Shown: one piece after another, positions 11,819 through 24,550 of the stretch
Layout: every line of letters begins with the position of its first letter
Position numbering within the stretch: position 1 is the first letter of the stretch
From: Cololabis saira
Lineage: Eukaryota > Chordata > Actinopteri > Beloniformes > Belonidae
Direction: 5' to 3'
DNA: 64,000 bases
Assembly (NCBI RefSeq): GCF_033807715.1
Contig: NC_084592.1
Span: 25,264,001 to 25,328,000, forward strand
Notes under the pieces: generated by a model
Database searches by the model: none
Told to the model about the DNA's origin: nothing
The model's input: the letters and a program-made list of their open reading frames with translations, nothing else
Position numbers and translations under genes: made by a program

Positions 11819-13123
11819 TTAACTTAACCTAAATCTCAACGAGCGTATTGACTGTATCCCGACCTGAGGTGACAGAGCTAAAACAAGAGGATAGAGTCCC
11901 ACCTCGCCAGCAACAGGCCATGGAGGTGTGGCAGGGACTACAGAGCATCACTAACTACAGAGGATGTGATGTGACACCAGGAGACCTGAGTGAGTCGCTG
12001 GCAGAGGAGCTCAACAGTGTCTTTGCTCGCTTTGAAACACCGCAGTGACACTCCTCTGCTCCAGCCCTGCCCCCACCCCCGTCACCCCGATCGTCCACCC
12101 CCCCTCACTCTAGAGCCCTGATTCTTAACCATAGGGCCGCGGCCCACACTTGGGCCACGAGCGCCCCCTAGTGGGCCGCGAAAAAAATTCTGTTTTCTAC
12201 GTTTGGGCCGCGGGACTGCATCCCGACCATGTGGTGGCGCTGTTACTGACTGCCAGCCGGTGGAGGAGGGAACCCAGAGGAAGAAGACGGGGGAGCTCTA
12301 TAAAAGAGGAGAAATGCCGAGGCACGTTCTATTTACCTCGGACACTCATCTAGCTGCTTTATCCTTTATTATTTTAAGATCCTTTATTTTGCAGAAAATA
12401 GTTTTAAATCCGCCAGTATCAGAGATCGTTTACTTGGTCTGTGCCCAGCAACGGGGGAGAGCGAGCACAAGTGCGAGTGTGATCCTTTATTTTCCAGGTA
12501 TGTTTTAAATTAGTTTAACTGTGGAACTGTACTGAATAATTTCTTAATATGTTTTAGCTTTGAGGAGAATATTTTGTGATGTTTTATTAAGTTAAAAAGT
12601 ATATTTTCTTTGTGTTCAAGAGTAAACACGTGCGTTTGCCGCCATCTTGTGGAATTACTCAATACTGACATGCGTTGTGCATGAGTGAATGTATGTTATT
12701 ACATTTCGTTAAGGCAAAGACCATATTGGTTCATGTTAATTGTTTAGTTACTATGTATGTAGCAGTTTTTGTATTAAAAAGGTGAATTTCCCTGAGATAA
12801 AGTTAATTTTCACAAGACTTATTGAAGGTAATGAGCTAATAAGAAATTATTTGTTGCTTGTAGGCTATATTATTTTGTAGCTTTATTAAGATTTTGATTT
12901 GAATGTATTTTACCATTTGTGTACTGCAGGTTAAACCTAAAGTAACTGTGTGTGCAGTTTACAGATATGATTTAAAATATGGTTTAAACTTAACAGTTTG
13001 CAAAGAAGTGTTGATGTAAAATGTGATTTAAAAAGATAACTAAAAGCTTTGGTTTGAGGAAACACTGTATCACTTGCCTGATCATTTATCCTTTATTTTT
13101 CCAGTGCAACATACGCCAACACG

Positions 13124-13237
13124 ATGGAGAAATACCTAAAACGGAAAAATGAAGACGACAACCCCACCAAAAGTAAATTCATGCGCAAGTACAATCCTGG
13201 ACCTGATTGTGTCTCAGAGGCCCAAGTGTCTCATTAA
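13124..13237 (+). pseudogene. hAT transposase N-terminal stub
   Basis: An ATG follows a TTTTTCCAG acceptor by about 20 nt. The 37-codon frame begins MEKYLKRKNEDD and includes KSKFMRKYNPG, resembling the start of ZBED/Charlie-type hAT transposases (a basic KRK region followed by RKY). It then stops at TAA; the BED finger, catalytic core and dimerisation region are absent. Its place inside a hAT element supports the assignment. Confidence 0.6.
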
Positions 13238-13420
13238 GAGCTGCAGATAAAAAGGGAATTGTATTTCTTTTGTTAATATGTATATGAAAGAAAATAAAGA
13301 TTCTTCTGGTTCTGCTATGCACAAATATAGTTTCATTTGCACTTTATTTCAATTTTATTTACAGTTTATTTAATTTAAAAACATTATTTTGAATGTATTT
13401 ATTTTACTTTTTATTAATAA

Positions 13421-13722
13421 TAATGGCTTGGTTTTATATAGGGCCCTTCAAGGCACCCAGAGCGCTTTTTACAGAGACCATTATTCATTCATACACATCC
13501 TCACCGGTGGTGGTAGCTACGTTTGTAGACACAGCTGCCCTACAGACTGACAGAAGCGTCAGTCGGCCCCTTCCGACCACCACCAAACATTCAAATACAT
13601 TCACACGGGGCAAGGTGGGTAAGGTGTCTTGCCCAAGGACACTACGACAGCAACTGGGACGGAGCGGGATTTGAACTGCCGACCTTCCGATCATTGGACG
13701 ACCCGCTCTACTGCCATCCATT
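13421..13722 (-). mobile_element. tRNA-derived SINE, copy 2, inside the hAT element
   Basis: Minus-orientation copy. The tRNA-like head lies at the right (GGCAGTAGAGCGGGTCGTCC on the minus strand), with a B box near 13668-13680. The body contains TGTCCTTGGGCAAGACACC, and the tail reads AAAGCGCTCTGGGTGCCTTG on the minus strand. It is close to the 29695-30023 copy and gives the third level of nesting. Confidence 0.8.
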
Positions 13723-14007
13723 GATTGATTTATATGTATATATATTTTTTATTCTGAGTCCTTCCTTTTTTATTTAAGTAAAATCTAATTATTGATCTTT
13801 TTTTATTAATAAGCCTGAACTGATTTATTTGTCCTAGTATAAATCAAGCTTGACGTGTGCATGTTAACATTGACATGTTTCATAAAAGTCCGTGATGATC
13901 ATTTTATTTGACAAGGTTTTTGCTTGGGCCCTGGGCCGCTCTGTACTGAAAAAATTGGGCCTCGAGGTCAGAAAGGTTAAGAACCCCTGCTCTAGAGGAC
14001 TACTCCT

Positions 14008-14556
14008 GTGCTCCTGGGAGTGATCCCCTGGAAGGCTATTCACCCAGAAAGAGTTCCAGGCAAGGTGCTCAGAGCATGTGCCCACCAGCTGTCACAAGTC
14101 TTCTGCTGGATTTTCAAGCTCTCCCTGGTCATCCCCACCAGCCTAAAATCTGCCACAATAATCCCAAAAAAGTCACCCACAACCAGCCTAAATGATTACC
14201 ACGCTGTTGCCTTCACAGCAGCGATCATGAAGTGTTTCAAGAGGCTGGCGATCAAGGACTGTCTCCCCCTCATACTTGCCCCCTATCAATTTGCTTACCG
14301 AGCAAACAGATCCACAGAGGACGCCATCGCCATAGCTCTGCACGCTGTCCTGAAACATCTAGAGCAACAACAGAGCTATGCCAGGAGGCTCTTTGTGGAT
14401 TATAGCTCGACATTCAACACCATAATCCCTGACATCTTTATCACCATACTGGGCTCCCTGGGCCTCCCCCCTCTCACCTGCACCTGGATCAAAGATTTTT
14501 TGACCAACCGACCCCAGACTGTGAAACTTGGCCCCCACCTCTCCTCCACACACTGA
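14008..14556 (+). pseudogene. Reverse transcriptase fragment of the Rex1-like LINE
   Basis: The 182-codon open segment shows conserved non-LTR RT blocks in order: TIIPKKSPTTSLNDYHAVAF, PYQFAYRANRSTEDAI, RLFVDYSSTFNTIIP (the first catalytic Asp block) and TWIKDFLTNRPQTVKLG. The downstream FADD motif lies in another frame after a frameshift near 14555. It is part of the LINE and not a host gene. Confidence 0.85.
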
Positions 14557-15879
14557 GCACCGGGTCACCCCAAGGCTGCCTGAGCCCCCTCCTGTACTGT
14601 CTCTACACCCATGACTGCAGCCCAGGCCACAAAAAGAACATCATTGTCAAATTTGCTGACGACACCACCGTGGTTGGACTGATGTCCGAGGGAGACAGGT
14701 CACCCTATAGGGATGAGGTGCAGAGGTTCTGAACCTGGTGTTCAGACAACAATTTGACACTGAATACAGAAAAAACAAAGGAGATCATCATACACTTCAG
14801 GAGGAGCAGAACCGTCCCACTCCCCCTCTTCATCAACAATTAGCGTTCGGAAAGAGTTCACACATTCAGGTTCCTGTGAGTCCAGATCTCTGATGACTTC
14901 TCCTGGACACACAACACCACAGCTGTCATAAAGAAGGCTCAGCAGCATCTACACTTCCTGACAGTCCAAAGTGAGGCTTCAGAGGACAATCAAAACAGCA
15001 CAGAGAATCGTAGGCTGTCCTCTTTCCTCCCTGACAGACATCTACTCCACTCATTGCCTCATTAGAGCTCGCAACATCACCAATGGCCGCTCACATCCCA
15101 GTTCTCACCTGTTTGGGCTGTTGCTGTCTGGCTGGCTCGGCAGAAACTTGAAAGCAAAGACAAACAGACTGAGCCATCAACATCTTGAACAAATACAAGA
15201 TACAATATTTACAGTTACGATACATTTATACTTTTTATTCTTATATTACTATTTTGCATATCTGCACTTTTTACTTACTTGTTGTTTTTTACTTTAATTG
15301 TTTTGCACAGAGCACAGGAGAAGCTCTACAACAGAGGTTTAGATACTTTTTTTCCACAACACAACCCTACAGCCGTTGTGGGCCGATTGAGTGCGAGTCC
15401 CAGCAGAAACAAGTCTCGTAGGGTCCATACCACTCGCAGGACCCTGGAAAGGATACATAGCTGGCCTTGTCTCTCACAGACAGGACAGTTTACATTGTTC
15501 CTCCTGACCGTGTCAAATTTAATGCAACAAAAGGAAAAGGACAGCTCCAGTTGCACAAAGTCATTTTAAGGTTCGTAACAGTGACAGTAAAGAAGAGACA
15601 TGTTTTGTTTTCCATTAACAGTGGTGTTCTTTTCCATTTTGTCTCACCTGCCCCTCAACACATCCAATATTGTGCCAAATTCCTTCAAATGGACCATGTC
15701 TGGTTACAATAATATACTATACTCCTGGTAGCGAAACCACGCTGAATTAATCAGGTGTAATGTGTAAACTAAGGATGCTTCTCCAAATGTAAAGAGTATA
15801 GCACAAACTTGCCCATAACAAAATCATGTTTTAAACAGCATTATTTAACTCACTTATATGACTGTGGTGGTGTGTGGTG

Positions 15880-15892
15880 GTGTGTGTGTGTA

Positions 15893-15969
<77 letters not shown>
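15880..15969. repeat. (GT)n microsatellite
   Basis: A nearly pure GT array of about 45 units, with TATG interruptions at its left end. Confidence 0.97.
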
Positions 15970-15970
<1 letters not shown>

Positions 15971-17721
15971 ACCTATCTGCTGGAGGGCTCACATGGCATT
16001 TATGTAGTTGAGAGGATGTCAGACACACTACTTTGATATTTAGGAACAAAAGACTGAGGGAGGAAAGCACCATCTTCCAAACAGCCTGTGTGTCGCAACC
16101 AGGGTGGGAACATTCCAACTTCCTGGTTGAAGCAAACGTGAAAATAATAATAGTTGCAGTTCTTCCAGTGACCACCAGGGGAGGGTCTGAACAAACCAAT
16201 CTGCATTGCCCCTGTTAAGGACTCAGTAGACTTATAAGCGATTTCTATTCTTCTTCTTCTTCTTCTTGTAGTTTCCGGCAGACTAGACCAGACACAGGTC
16301 AAGTCCAGAACAGTCAAATAGATCAGAATGAGCAGCTCAGAACTACAGCTGGAGTCCTGTTGCTGCCAAGCGATTTCTATTTTGTTGTTTGGAGCTCTTT
16401 GTAGCTGTTTATGGTAAAATCGCTTAATACTTACCCCATATCCGGTTACGTCATTTCCGGTTACGTAATTTCCGGTTTAGACAGGAAGTGGAGCGGCCGT
16501 AACGTTTTCCGGTTAACGGTTTTCTTTGTTTTTCTTCCTTCTCTATCTTCTTCTATGCCTCACTAAGACGCAATCTCTGTTAGTACATGTGTTTATAAGG
16601 TTTATATTAACATTTAGAGTGCATTATTTGCGAGTTACAGCCACGTTATATATGTTTATTTCGTAACTCAATTCGGGTTGTATGTATACCTTAACATTAC
16701 AGCATTTTCATGCATGTACTTACCTCACTTATCCTGCTGCGTTCATTGACTGGGATAAAAGTGTTATTATTATTTAGTACATAGCCTACTTTATATGTTC
16801 TTCCTGTTAAATGCAGTACAGGCAACTGAACTACCGTAATTTACTTACCTGTGTGTAATTAAGGTATGTTATACTTACCTGTTGCCTACCTTTTGTACTT
16901 ATATTTAATATACATATATTTAGCAATATTTTGTGTTGCGGTTTCACACTGTGGTTCAGTAAAGCTTCCAAAACAAGTCCCGGCTTCAACTGGATTTATT
17001 GGACTCTGTGTTTAACTGACTGGGTAACCTAACGCTGGTGAGACCAGAACAGCCCCCAATGTTCAAATGTCCAACTTTTCTCCACAACACTAACACTTAT
17101 CCAAACCGGATGATGCGTTGCTACATAACCATTGCAATTTTATGGGTAAGAGCATTTTTACTCAGATTTACCTTAGAATAAATTCAGACATCCTTGTTGA
17201 TCTTCTGGATGTTAAATTGACAGCTTAATCCAAAGGCATTAAGCTCTGTTTCATTTAAGTACCCATTGTTTTAATATTCTTTTTTTTTTTTTTCTCTCCA
17301 TAAACTCCATTACACATAAGCATTTCTAGATCTTCCAGTGTTTTTCAATGTTGTTCAATGAGTTAAAAGCGACAGATTTCCATGGTCATGTCCCATTGCA
17401 GCTGATACTAAACATGCATGGGCTCATCTGCATTTGAAGGGTGGCTCTTGCCACTAAATCAATTGTACAAACATTGCTGGCTGTGGGTTGGCCTGCGAGA
17501 GTCAAGAAATAAAGCTTGGCTAAGCATAGATAGCGTGTGCTAATCATGTATGAGCTAAATGCCATGGTAATTTCTGACGTTACCACAAAAACGACATTTG
17601 CAACAGGATATCCTGTTGCAAATGTTTGCTGACAGCTCTGTAGCTACTCCAACGTAGATCAGCTGAAGGAGCCATTGCAGATCATTTTAGAAATCTGTAT
17701 GCTCTATGCTCTTTGTTGCAG
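15970..17721. other. Gene-poor interval with an ETS/CRE-like repeat
   Basis: It holds a short CTT run (about 16249-16268), a tandem TTTCCGGTTACGTMA motif (16438-16492), a poly-T near 17280, and no supported gene. The stretch around 16940-17050 (CAGTAAAGCTTCC...) has the feel of an LTR end, but no partner repeat is visible. Confidence 0.35.
16438..16492. promoter_or_regulatory. Tandem ETS/CRE-like motifs
   Basis: Three spaced TTCCGG cores alternate with TTACGTCA and TTACGTAA (CRE/ATF-like) at a pitch of about 15-16 bp, followed by ACAGGAAGTGG, an ETS site on the other strand. The arrangement resembles a CpG-type promoter. No initiating transcript or first exon is evident downstream. Confidence 0.3.
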
Positions 17722-17791
17722 GCCAAGCGCCAGCATGGAGCTCTCCCAGTCCTCTGGTGGAAATGTAAAACTTAGTTTTAAGGATAAAAAG
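17722..17791 (+). other. Possible first coding exon, unidentified
   Basis: A 70-nt segment is bounded by CTTTGTTGCAG and AAG/GTAGAT. It holds an ATG (17735) followed by 19 codons ending exactly at the donor (MELSQSSGGNVKLSFKDKK). No following exon was found, and the peptide is too short to recognise. Chance remains likely. Confidence 0.2.
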
Positions 17792-18104
17792 GTAGATTAT
17801 TTTTTCTTTGTTTTTTCTGTGTGCCTATCCCAGTTTAATTTAGGCAAGAAGACATGTGTACACAATGAACAGGTGTCCAGTCAGTCACAGATATTTCCAA
17901 TATGATGAAGCAATATGTGATTATTTTTAGGAAGCATTGTCTAACTTGTGCAGACTACCCTCCCTATTTTTGGCACAAATCTCACATAGAATTACCTGGA
18001 CTCCCATCCAGTTTTCTCTTGCAAAACTTGCATATGGCTTTATGATCAAATGACACTCATCTATAACAATGGATAACTACGTGGAGATTTAAAAAAAAGT
18101 AATG

Positions 18105-18420
18105 ATGGTGGGTTGGCGAAAGGGCCTTTCTGTGTGGAGTTTTCATGTTCTCCCCGTGTTCCCTTATGTAGCCAATGTAAGCTATCCTCACAAAAACATG
18201 CAGCAGTCCAGGGCTATACATGCCCCTTCTGGCCAGTCGGGGCCCCAGATGGGGTGGGGAGGATCTGGCCGGAATAACGTGATCCTTCCACGCGCTACGT
18301 CCGGCCAGAGAAGCCCCACCCTGTCTGGTGAAAAGAAGCCTCAAGTAAGGAGGAGACTTGAGCTCGGTGCAGGGCCTCCCGGGGTTGGTAGAGGGTAGCA
18401 ATGCCCAGGACTTAGAAGAC
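18105..18420. repeat. Dispersed teleost repeat fragment
   Basis: The phrases GGGCCTTTCTGTGTGGAG, CATGTTCTCCCCGTG and GATCTGGCCGGAATAACGTG are recalled from high-copy fish repeats. The ends and class could not be defined here. Confidence 0.45.
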
Positions 18421-18429
18421 TAAGGCGGG

Positions 18430-21400
18430 GAGAACTGAGTGAAAAAAAAAAGAAGTAATGACCAGGGAAAAAAAGAAAAGCCACTATGTAAGAGACAAAG
18501 CAAGAGTAAATTTCGTAAATGGACGTAAAAGTGACTGAAACTCCACTCCCATAGAGCGACTTTTTGACCTAAGATTTACTTTGGAAAGAAAAAAAAAACA
18601 AAAAAAAAACAAATGAAGACCTCAGAAGTCTCCACTGAGTCCTCAGGATTAAAAAAACCCTTAATGCAGCCACTTTGTAAGCATACTGGAACTTCAACAT
18701 AGATCCATGGTGAAAACCAAAATTACCAGCAGCTACAGAAGAACCTCCATCTTTTCATATGAGGTTGATATGCAGGCCAATATCCGACTTTTAAAAGAAA
18801 AGAAGACCATCATCCACTTGATATACGGACAAAGAAAGAAAGAGGAGAGATGAGATAACCGAGAAACGGGGAAGAGATGGTCAGGGGGCAAGGATAATGA
18901 GGTCAAAAACATCTTTATTAAGCCAATTGAAAAGATTGATGAAAAGGTTGGTGGCTCTAACTACTAAAATAAGACATTCATTGACCTGGAAATTACACCA
19001 TCCCCTTTGGAAATGTTTGATATTGTGCCATGGGTCACAGGTTTTCATTTACACTTAAGCACACATTTTAATTAATAACTAACCTGTTTTAAAGTTTGCC
19101 CTTTTTATCCAAGGTATATCTTGGTTTCATGCAGATGTTTATAAAGGCCTGTTCCTATTACATAATGCTTGTTAAAATGATAAAACTTCAACGCGGATGA
19201 ACACCTTATCAACAACAGCGGACTTTTCCCAAAAGGACGTTCAACAAATTGTGTTAAAAAGTGAGTTGAAAAACCCGGAGATGGGAAACCTACATGTTCT
19301 GGTTTGAAAGAGGAATGTAGTGCTAGCTCAATCAGCTCTGGGCGTGGTGACTCTGAGTTAAGTGCATGAAACACTGCTATAAAAGCCATCTTCAGTGGAG
19401 CTCCAACACCATGATTCACTACAGCAGGGCCACATGAACTCCTACATTTCTGCATTGGGATTAGTGTTCATACCGTAATCATATAACAAAACCCAGCACA
19501 TCGTTCCGTGGAATTGTAACATGTGAGCAGCCGCCACGGTAAAATAAATTATAGTGGCTGAATACGTCATTTAATGAGTGACAAGCGGTGGAACATGGGC
19601 ATATTGCACCCTAAAAGATTCTAAAAGATGGCGCAACATAAATTCCTTTGAAATTCTTCTTTGGTGGCTCTGCAAAAACTGTAATTAAAGAAACCATTTA
19701 CTATATGAAACAGGTCAATTGTTCTTACAGCTCGACATACAGTACTGTTCCCTTGCTATGCGTTTGTCACCGGCAATGTTATAATGATTGAACTTTGATT
19801 CAAAAAATGTTTGTATTCTAAGGAGATACACATCGACTCTGCATGGCAGACAAAGTTCAGCTGATAATGAATCTGCCTGTTGAAACTATTGTTTTTCTGT
19901 AGTGAATGAAATCAATGAATTTGGGGAGCCATAGAAGCCGAAGTAAGTGCAACAGTGTTCATTGTATTGGTTAAAATTTTTGTAATTTCTCTTTCTTCCT
20001 TGTTGGCTTATCCCGTAACTTTTTCCTCTAATTAATCTGAAAACAAAAAAAAAACCTTAATTGCAACAAGTTCACTAAATTTTGTTTGAGCAATGTTTGA
20101 CAAACCTAAAATCTTCAGCTGTTAAATGAAATAATTTTGTTTGCATTGTCCCCTATGTAATAAACAGTTAAACTTGTTAAAATAATAATCCTTCCATATT
20201 GTGCCAGAGTTTATATAGCTGCCTGTACCTTTTGAAACCTTCTCCTCTGTTTAAGCTAGAACTCGAGGGATGGATCTTATCGCCTGCTACAGTCACGAGA
20301 GATATATCACCCTCTGGTCGTTCGTAAAGGAGCAGGATGCTGGAAAGGCAGGGTGGGAGTAAGCCTTGACACCAGTTTGACTTTTGACTTGATGTCCGGA
20401 AAACACAACCATCGCTTGAAACTAAGCATTGACACATCACATTTACAGATTATATTACTGCTTTCAAGACAAGTCTGCCATTACTAAGAACACCTTTTGA
20501 GTTGCTGGCTTGTTGTGGATGATTTTTATTTATCATGAAACTTAAGCTGTCCTCGTATTCACTTCCAACTCATTAGAAAATTGTCCAGATGATCCATAGA
20601 TTCATGAAGTGCACAAATACATAATCATCTGTTACAAATAGATAGAAAAGTGTGTCATATTTGAGAATGGATTTCTAATGTTTAGCTAACCAAACACAAT
20701 AATTTTCAAAGTAACTGAAGTTTTAAGCTTAACTTTAGAAACTGCAACATTTAAATTTATTCCAGACCATAAGGGGTTTCTGTGGATAAATGAATACAAA
20801 AAGAGTTCGTGGTTGGGTAGGATATCCTTTCCTGAAGGGTATTTTGTTGTACAACCTGAAATTCTTCTAAGGCATTGTATAAGATCATTACATACACTGC
20901 ACGACTTGCAATTGGAATTTACTGTAACACAACATCAGAACGATAAAGTGTGATCTAAAAAAATATTCAGTTTGGACGGGGGATATGCGTCGACCTGGAA
21001 AGATGAACATAAATATTTGTGCAGGACAAATAGACAGAAAGGGCCTCCTCGATGTCCCCGTGCCTGTGTGGGTGGGAACAATGTGATACATTTTGTGTTT
21101 GGACTGTATAATCGCAAGATGTCCCAACAGATGTAGAATAGCATTGTCAGCAAGTGCTGATGATACACACTCAACAAAAATAGACGGCACTTCAGTGGTA
21201 GTCCTTTTCCTTGCCAAAAATACTTTTTAATGTTTGGGGAGAAGAGGCAAGCTGCTTAAATTAAAACGCCATTTCATGCTCTATTTTAATTTGATAGTCA
21301 GGAGAGAAAGTTGTACGATTTCTGACACTATGAGATCTTTAAGATGGCCATTGCTAAACCACTCACACTGTAAGATTTAGAACTACATATTTGGAGCTAG

Positions 21401-23680
21401 AATAAAATATATTAAGGCAAGTTTATTTATGTAGCAAATTTCATGAACAATACAATTCAAAGGGCATTGCACAACAAGATGTTGAAAAAAAGAGATTAAA
21501 AGCTGAAATAAAGATGGATGACATAAGTCAAAAAGAGAAACAAATGAGATGCAAGATATACAGGTTGTGCATTGTGGTATATAACTAATGCAGCAGTAAA
21601 TAAAAAGGTTTTCAACACTGTCTTAAAGCAACAGAGTTTCAGCAGCCCAGATGCATTATGAGAGTTTGTTCCACAGGTGAGGAGCTTGAAAGCTGAACAC
21701 TGCCTCTCTGTGTTTGGTTCTAACTCCAGTTACAGAAGGTAGGCATTACCCTGGCTAGCTGAGGGTTCTGGTTGGTTCATAATGGACCAGGAGATCAGAG
21801 ATGTATTTTGGCCTTAGACCATTTTACCAGCAACAAAAGTCATTTCTACCTGCGACAGCCCAAAATCATACAGTGTATACTAGACATGAAATACCAAAGG
21901 CAAACAATTAATCAAATGCTCTCATTTATTCAAGCAAAGCAGAGTTATTGGACTGTTGGTTTGTCCTCCAAACTCCAAACTTTGGAGGCTGATCTGAGGG
22001 AAGGTATATGACTCTTACTGGCTTTTCCAACATCTCCCATCCAACCTTTATTGAGTGGGGAGGTTGTAAAACTATGTGTTTGTGAGTTTTATAAAGGAGG
22101 GTTCAAAACTAAACATGGTACGCTTTACCCTAAATGGGAGAGATCTGTATCTGTGTCCTGACAGTGTCTCTACTGCTTGAGTTGTACATGTGTGGAGTCA
22201 GACGTTATTTGTAGAGCCTTCATTTCTAGTCCTTCTGTTGAAGATGCTGATCAGAGATGTCAGATCCAGTTCAATGATTTTACAGCTCAGTTTAACAACT
22301 TTGTTGAGAGGTGTATGTTTCTCATGGCACAGAACCAGGCTGTTTTCAGCAAAACTGTAAAAGCACGTAGCGCTGACTGATGTGAGTTTGCTATGAATCA
22401 TGGTGCCGGGGTATTTAAACACCACAATCCTCTCAATGGACTGGATGTTTTTAAAGTGTCCATGGCAAAAGTCAATGAGCAGCTTTTTATTTTTGGGATG
22501 ATGAGATCCAGGCAGTTTTTTTCATGCACCACTCAAAAGAATACGTCAGTTTAGAGCCGAGTTTGTAAAATCCAATTATGCTTCAACACATAACCTGGCA
22601 GCCATTAGTGTTTCATGTGACCTATAACCCGCATCTTCAGGATGGACTGTTGGTATCTTGTGTCTACCTGAAGACATGAACAAACATATTTGATCAGAAC
22701 AAACAGACCGAGGGGGCCTTGGTGATGGGCGTGAACCTGCGTAGGCAGTGGTCCGTACTATTACTGAACCTCAGTGGGTTTTCGAATGACAGAAAAGAGC
22801 AAACATTACATGTCTGTAAATAAATATTTATCCACCAGGCCATGGTAGAACTAAGCCTTCATTAAACACCGGTGAGGTGTGTGTAAAATGATGAAACATA
22901 TTTCCTCTGATGATTGCAACTTGTGTACAATGTGGTGGAGTGAGCATACATGGGGAGTGTTTGCCTTATGAGCTGTCCAATATTTGGGAAGGAAGAAGCC
23001 CAATGTTTGAATATTCTTAGAAAGACTTCTGAGATTCATATCGGCAGATTCAGGTTGATAACATCTTGTTACAGAACACAGTGTGGAAGTCGAGCCTGAA
23101 GAGTGTTGTCCTTGTTTCCTCCTGATGCCCATCGTCCTCCTTGTTACACCTCCAGCTCATTGCAAGCCTTCATATTTTCCTCAATACAGTCTTACATCAC
23201 CATAAGTCTGATCTTGGAAGTCAAAATACTCAAAGAAAGGAGCACTAGTTTAAATCATACTCTTTGTCATCTGGTCCTTTAAATATTTTATTTTCAGCAT
23301 GCTGCTTTTTATGTTGTGACAAGTCATGTTTCCATTGTGTAACAGTTGTGTAGTGTAATACTTTCCATGTCTGTGACTGGACATCATTCCATCGGGGTGC
23401 ACGTGACTTAAATATCACCATATGCCACATGCATATGGTGTAATATACAGATATATAGCCTGAGATTCCTGCAGTTATTCATGAAACTACCCTATGCATG
23501 TGCATCAGTGATCAGCAGACATCTTCAGCCAGCCAGACCGCAACTGGAACCCAAATGTTTAAGCGTTGCCTTAAGGTTGTATGGACAGCAAACACAAGTT
23601 TTGGTATGTAATGTGCCATCACACAACTGGTCTATAGATATCCATCCCAGATTTCACCGCAGAAGTAAGACATTGACTAT
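18430..23680. other. Long gene-poor interval
   Basis: No supported gene was found. About 21410-22450 has the texture of an old interspersed repeat (TTTATTTATGTAGCAAATTTC near its start, GATCAGAGATGTATTTTGG near 21797), probably a LINE-derived 3' region, without recognisable coding sequence. The open frames of 60-116 codons have no domains. Confidence 0.4.
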
Positions 23681-23857
23681 GGGCCTGATTTACTAAGATC
23701 CTAAATAAAGAGTACTAAATTGCGTGTGCACTGAAAAAGTTTGCACGTGCTGTTGTTGTGTGTTTTGCGGGTGATCAACTAAGAATGCTTGCGCAATTGA
23801 TAACAGGTGCAAACCGCAGTATTTAAATGAGGTGTTGCGTGTCTTACGGTTTGCGCC

Positions 23858-24253
23858 ATGGAGAGTCTGGATAGAAAGCAGGATAGTCGCAAGCGCAAAA
23901 TGAAATTTGACGAGTTGGAGTTAGAGATATTGGTGGAAGAGGCAAATAAACACATTCATGAACTACAGCAAAGAAATTTAAACATTACCAAAAGAAACGC
24001 AATATGGGAGAAAATCTGCGATGGAATAAATGCAGTTGGTAAGACAAAAAGAACGGCAGATGAGGTTAAAAGAAGGTGGCAAGATATAAGGCAAAGAACT
24101 AAAGAAAAAGTGGCCTTTAATAAGGAGCAGATAACTGGGATACCGGGGTATGACACGCTAGAGCCAACTGCAGAACAAGGTAGGCGCACAATAAGAAACA
24201 CTTTTTTCTCCATGAAAACACGTGATTTATTTATTATCACAAAAAAAAAATGA
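23858..24253 (+). CDS. Harbinger Myb/SANT-like DNA-binding protein
   Basis: 131 codons from the ATG in GCGCCATGG. Residues about 12-90 form a Myb/SANT-like domain: a basic start (KRKMKFDELELEILVEEA), a tryptophan in NAIWEKICDGINAVG, and VKRRWQDIRQRTKEKV. In Harbinger elements this protein binds the transposase and helps it reach the nucleus and the terminal DNA. The frame after TAEQG runs across an AAG/GTAGGC donor and becomes lysine-poor filler ending in TKKK, so the natural product is probably spliced at 24178-24180 and the visible C-terminus is artificial. The frame is open and may be recent. Confidence 0.75.
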   Translation: MESLDRKQDSRKRKMKFDELELEILVEEANKHIHELQQRNLNITKRNAIWEKICDGINAVGKTKRTADEVKRRWQDIRQRTKEKVAFNKEQITGIPGYDTLEPTAEQGRRTIRNTFFSMKTRDLFIITKKK

Positions 24254-24301
24254 ATTTGCCTCCTGTGGCAACCTTTTGCTGAATAATACTCGATTTAATA
24301 T

Positions 24302-24550
24302 TCAAATAAAATATTTCTCCTTTTGCATGTGGAGAATCCTCACCACAAGTTGAGCCATCCCCACCCCAGTCCTCAAATCAGCCCTTAACTCATTCAACAG
24401 CTCCAAGATGGAATCACAAGATAGTCGATATGTTTCAACTATCTGGTTTTCATTCATTCCAAACAAATTTACACGAGTCCGAAAGACTCTCTCTCTGCGT
24501 ATTCTTTGATTTTGGCGATGTCGCCTCCTTGCCACAATAACAGCAGCCAT
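24302..24550 (-). pseudogene. Truncated Harbinger transposase
   Basis: It starts at the ATG (24550-24548) with MAAVIVARRRHRQNQRIRRE, then VNLFGMNENQIVETYRLS and ILELLNELRADLRT, the N-terminal region of HARBI1-like nucleases in fish. After about 68 residues similarity ends (GVGMAQLVV...) and the catalytic DDE region is missing. It converges with the Myb gene inside the same terminal repeats and is non-functional as a nuclease. Confidence 0.8.

Larger units (their letters stand above)
12116..13989. mobile_element. Non-autonomous hAT transposon inside the LINE
   Basis: It is flanked by a perfect 8-bp duplication CTCTAGAG (12108-12115 and 13990-13997), the hAT hallmark. The ends are imperfect inverted repeats: CCCTGATTCTTAACC at the left and CAGGGGTTCTTAACC at the right when reverse-complemented, 11 of 15 identical. 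The interior (1.87 kb including a SINE) holds only a stub of transposase coding sequence at 13124-13237 and an AATAAA near 13300. It must depend on a transposase supplied elsewhere. Confidence 0.85.
11828..15295 (+). mobile_element. Rex1/CR1-like LINE, 5'-truncated, split by a hAT element
   Basis: The left piece (11848-12107) encodes the pre-RT region (QQAMEVWQGLQSITNYRG, ending ELNSVFARFE). The right piece (13998 on) resumes with VPGKVLRACAHQLSQVF and the RT core. Removing 12116-13989 and one copy of the 8-bp duplication makes the two halves contiguous in the expected order. After a frameshift near 14555, further RT residues are readable (KFADDTTVVG around 14650) and a C-terminal part, RTIKTAQRIVGCPLSSL, follows near 14980. 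The 3' end is poorly defined, near 15295. The family encodes endonuclease plus reverse transcriptase, but this copy lacks the endonuclease and is inactive. Confidence 0.82.

Noticed and set aside
18057..18401. 114- and 98-codon overlapping frames on both strands
   Set aside because: They fall in a dispersed repeat; mutual shadows without domains.
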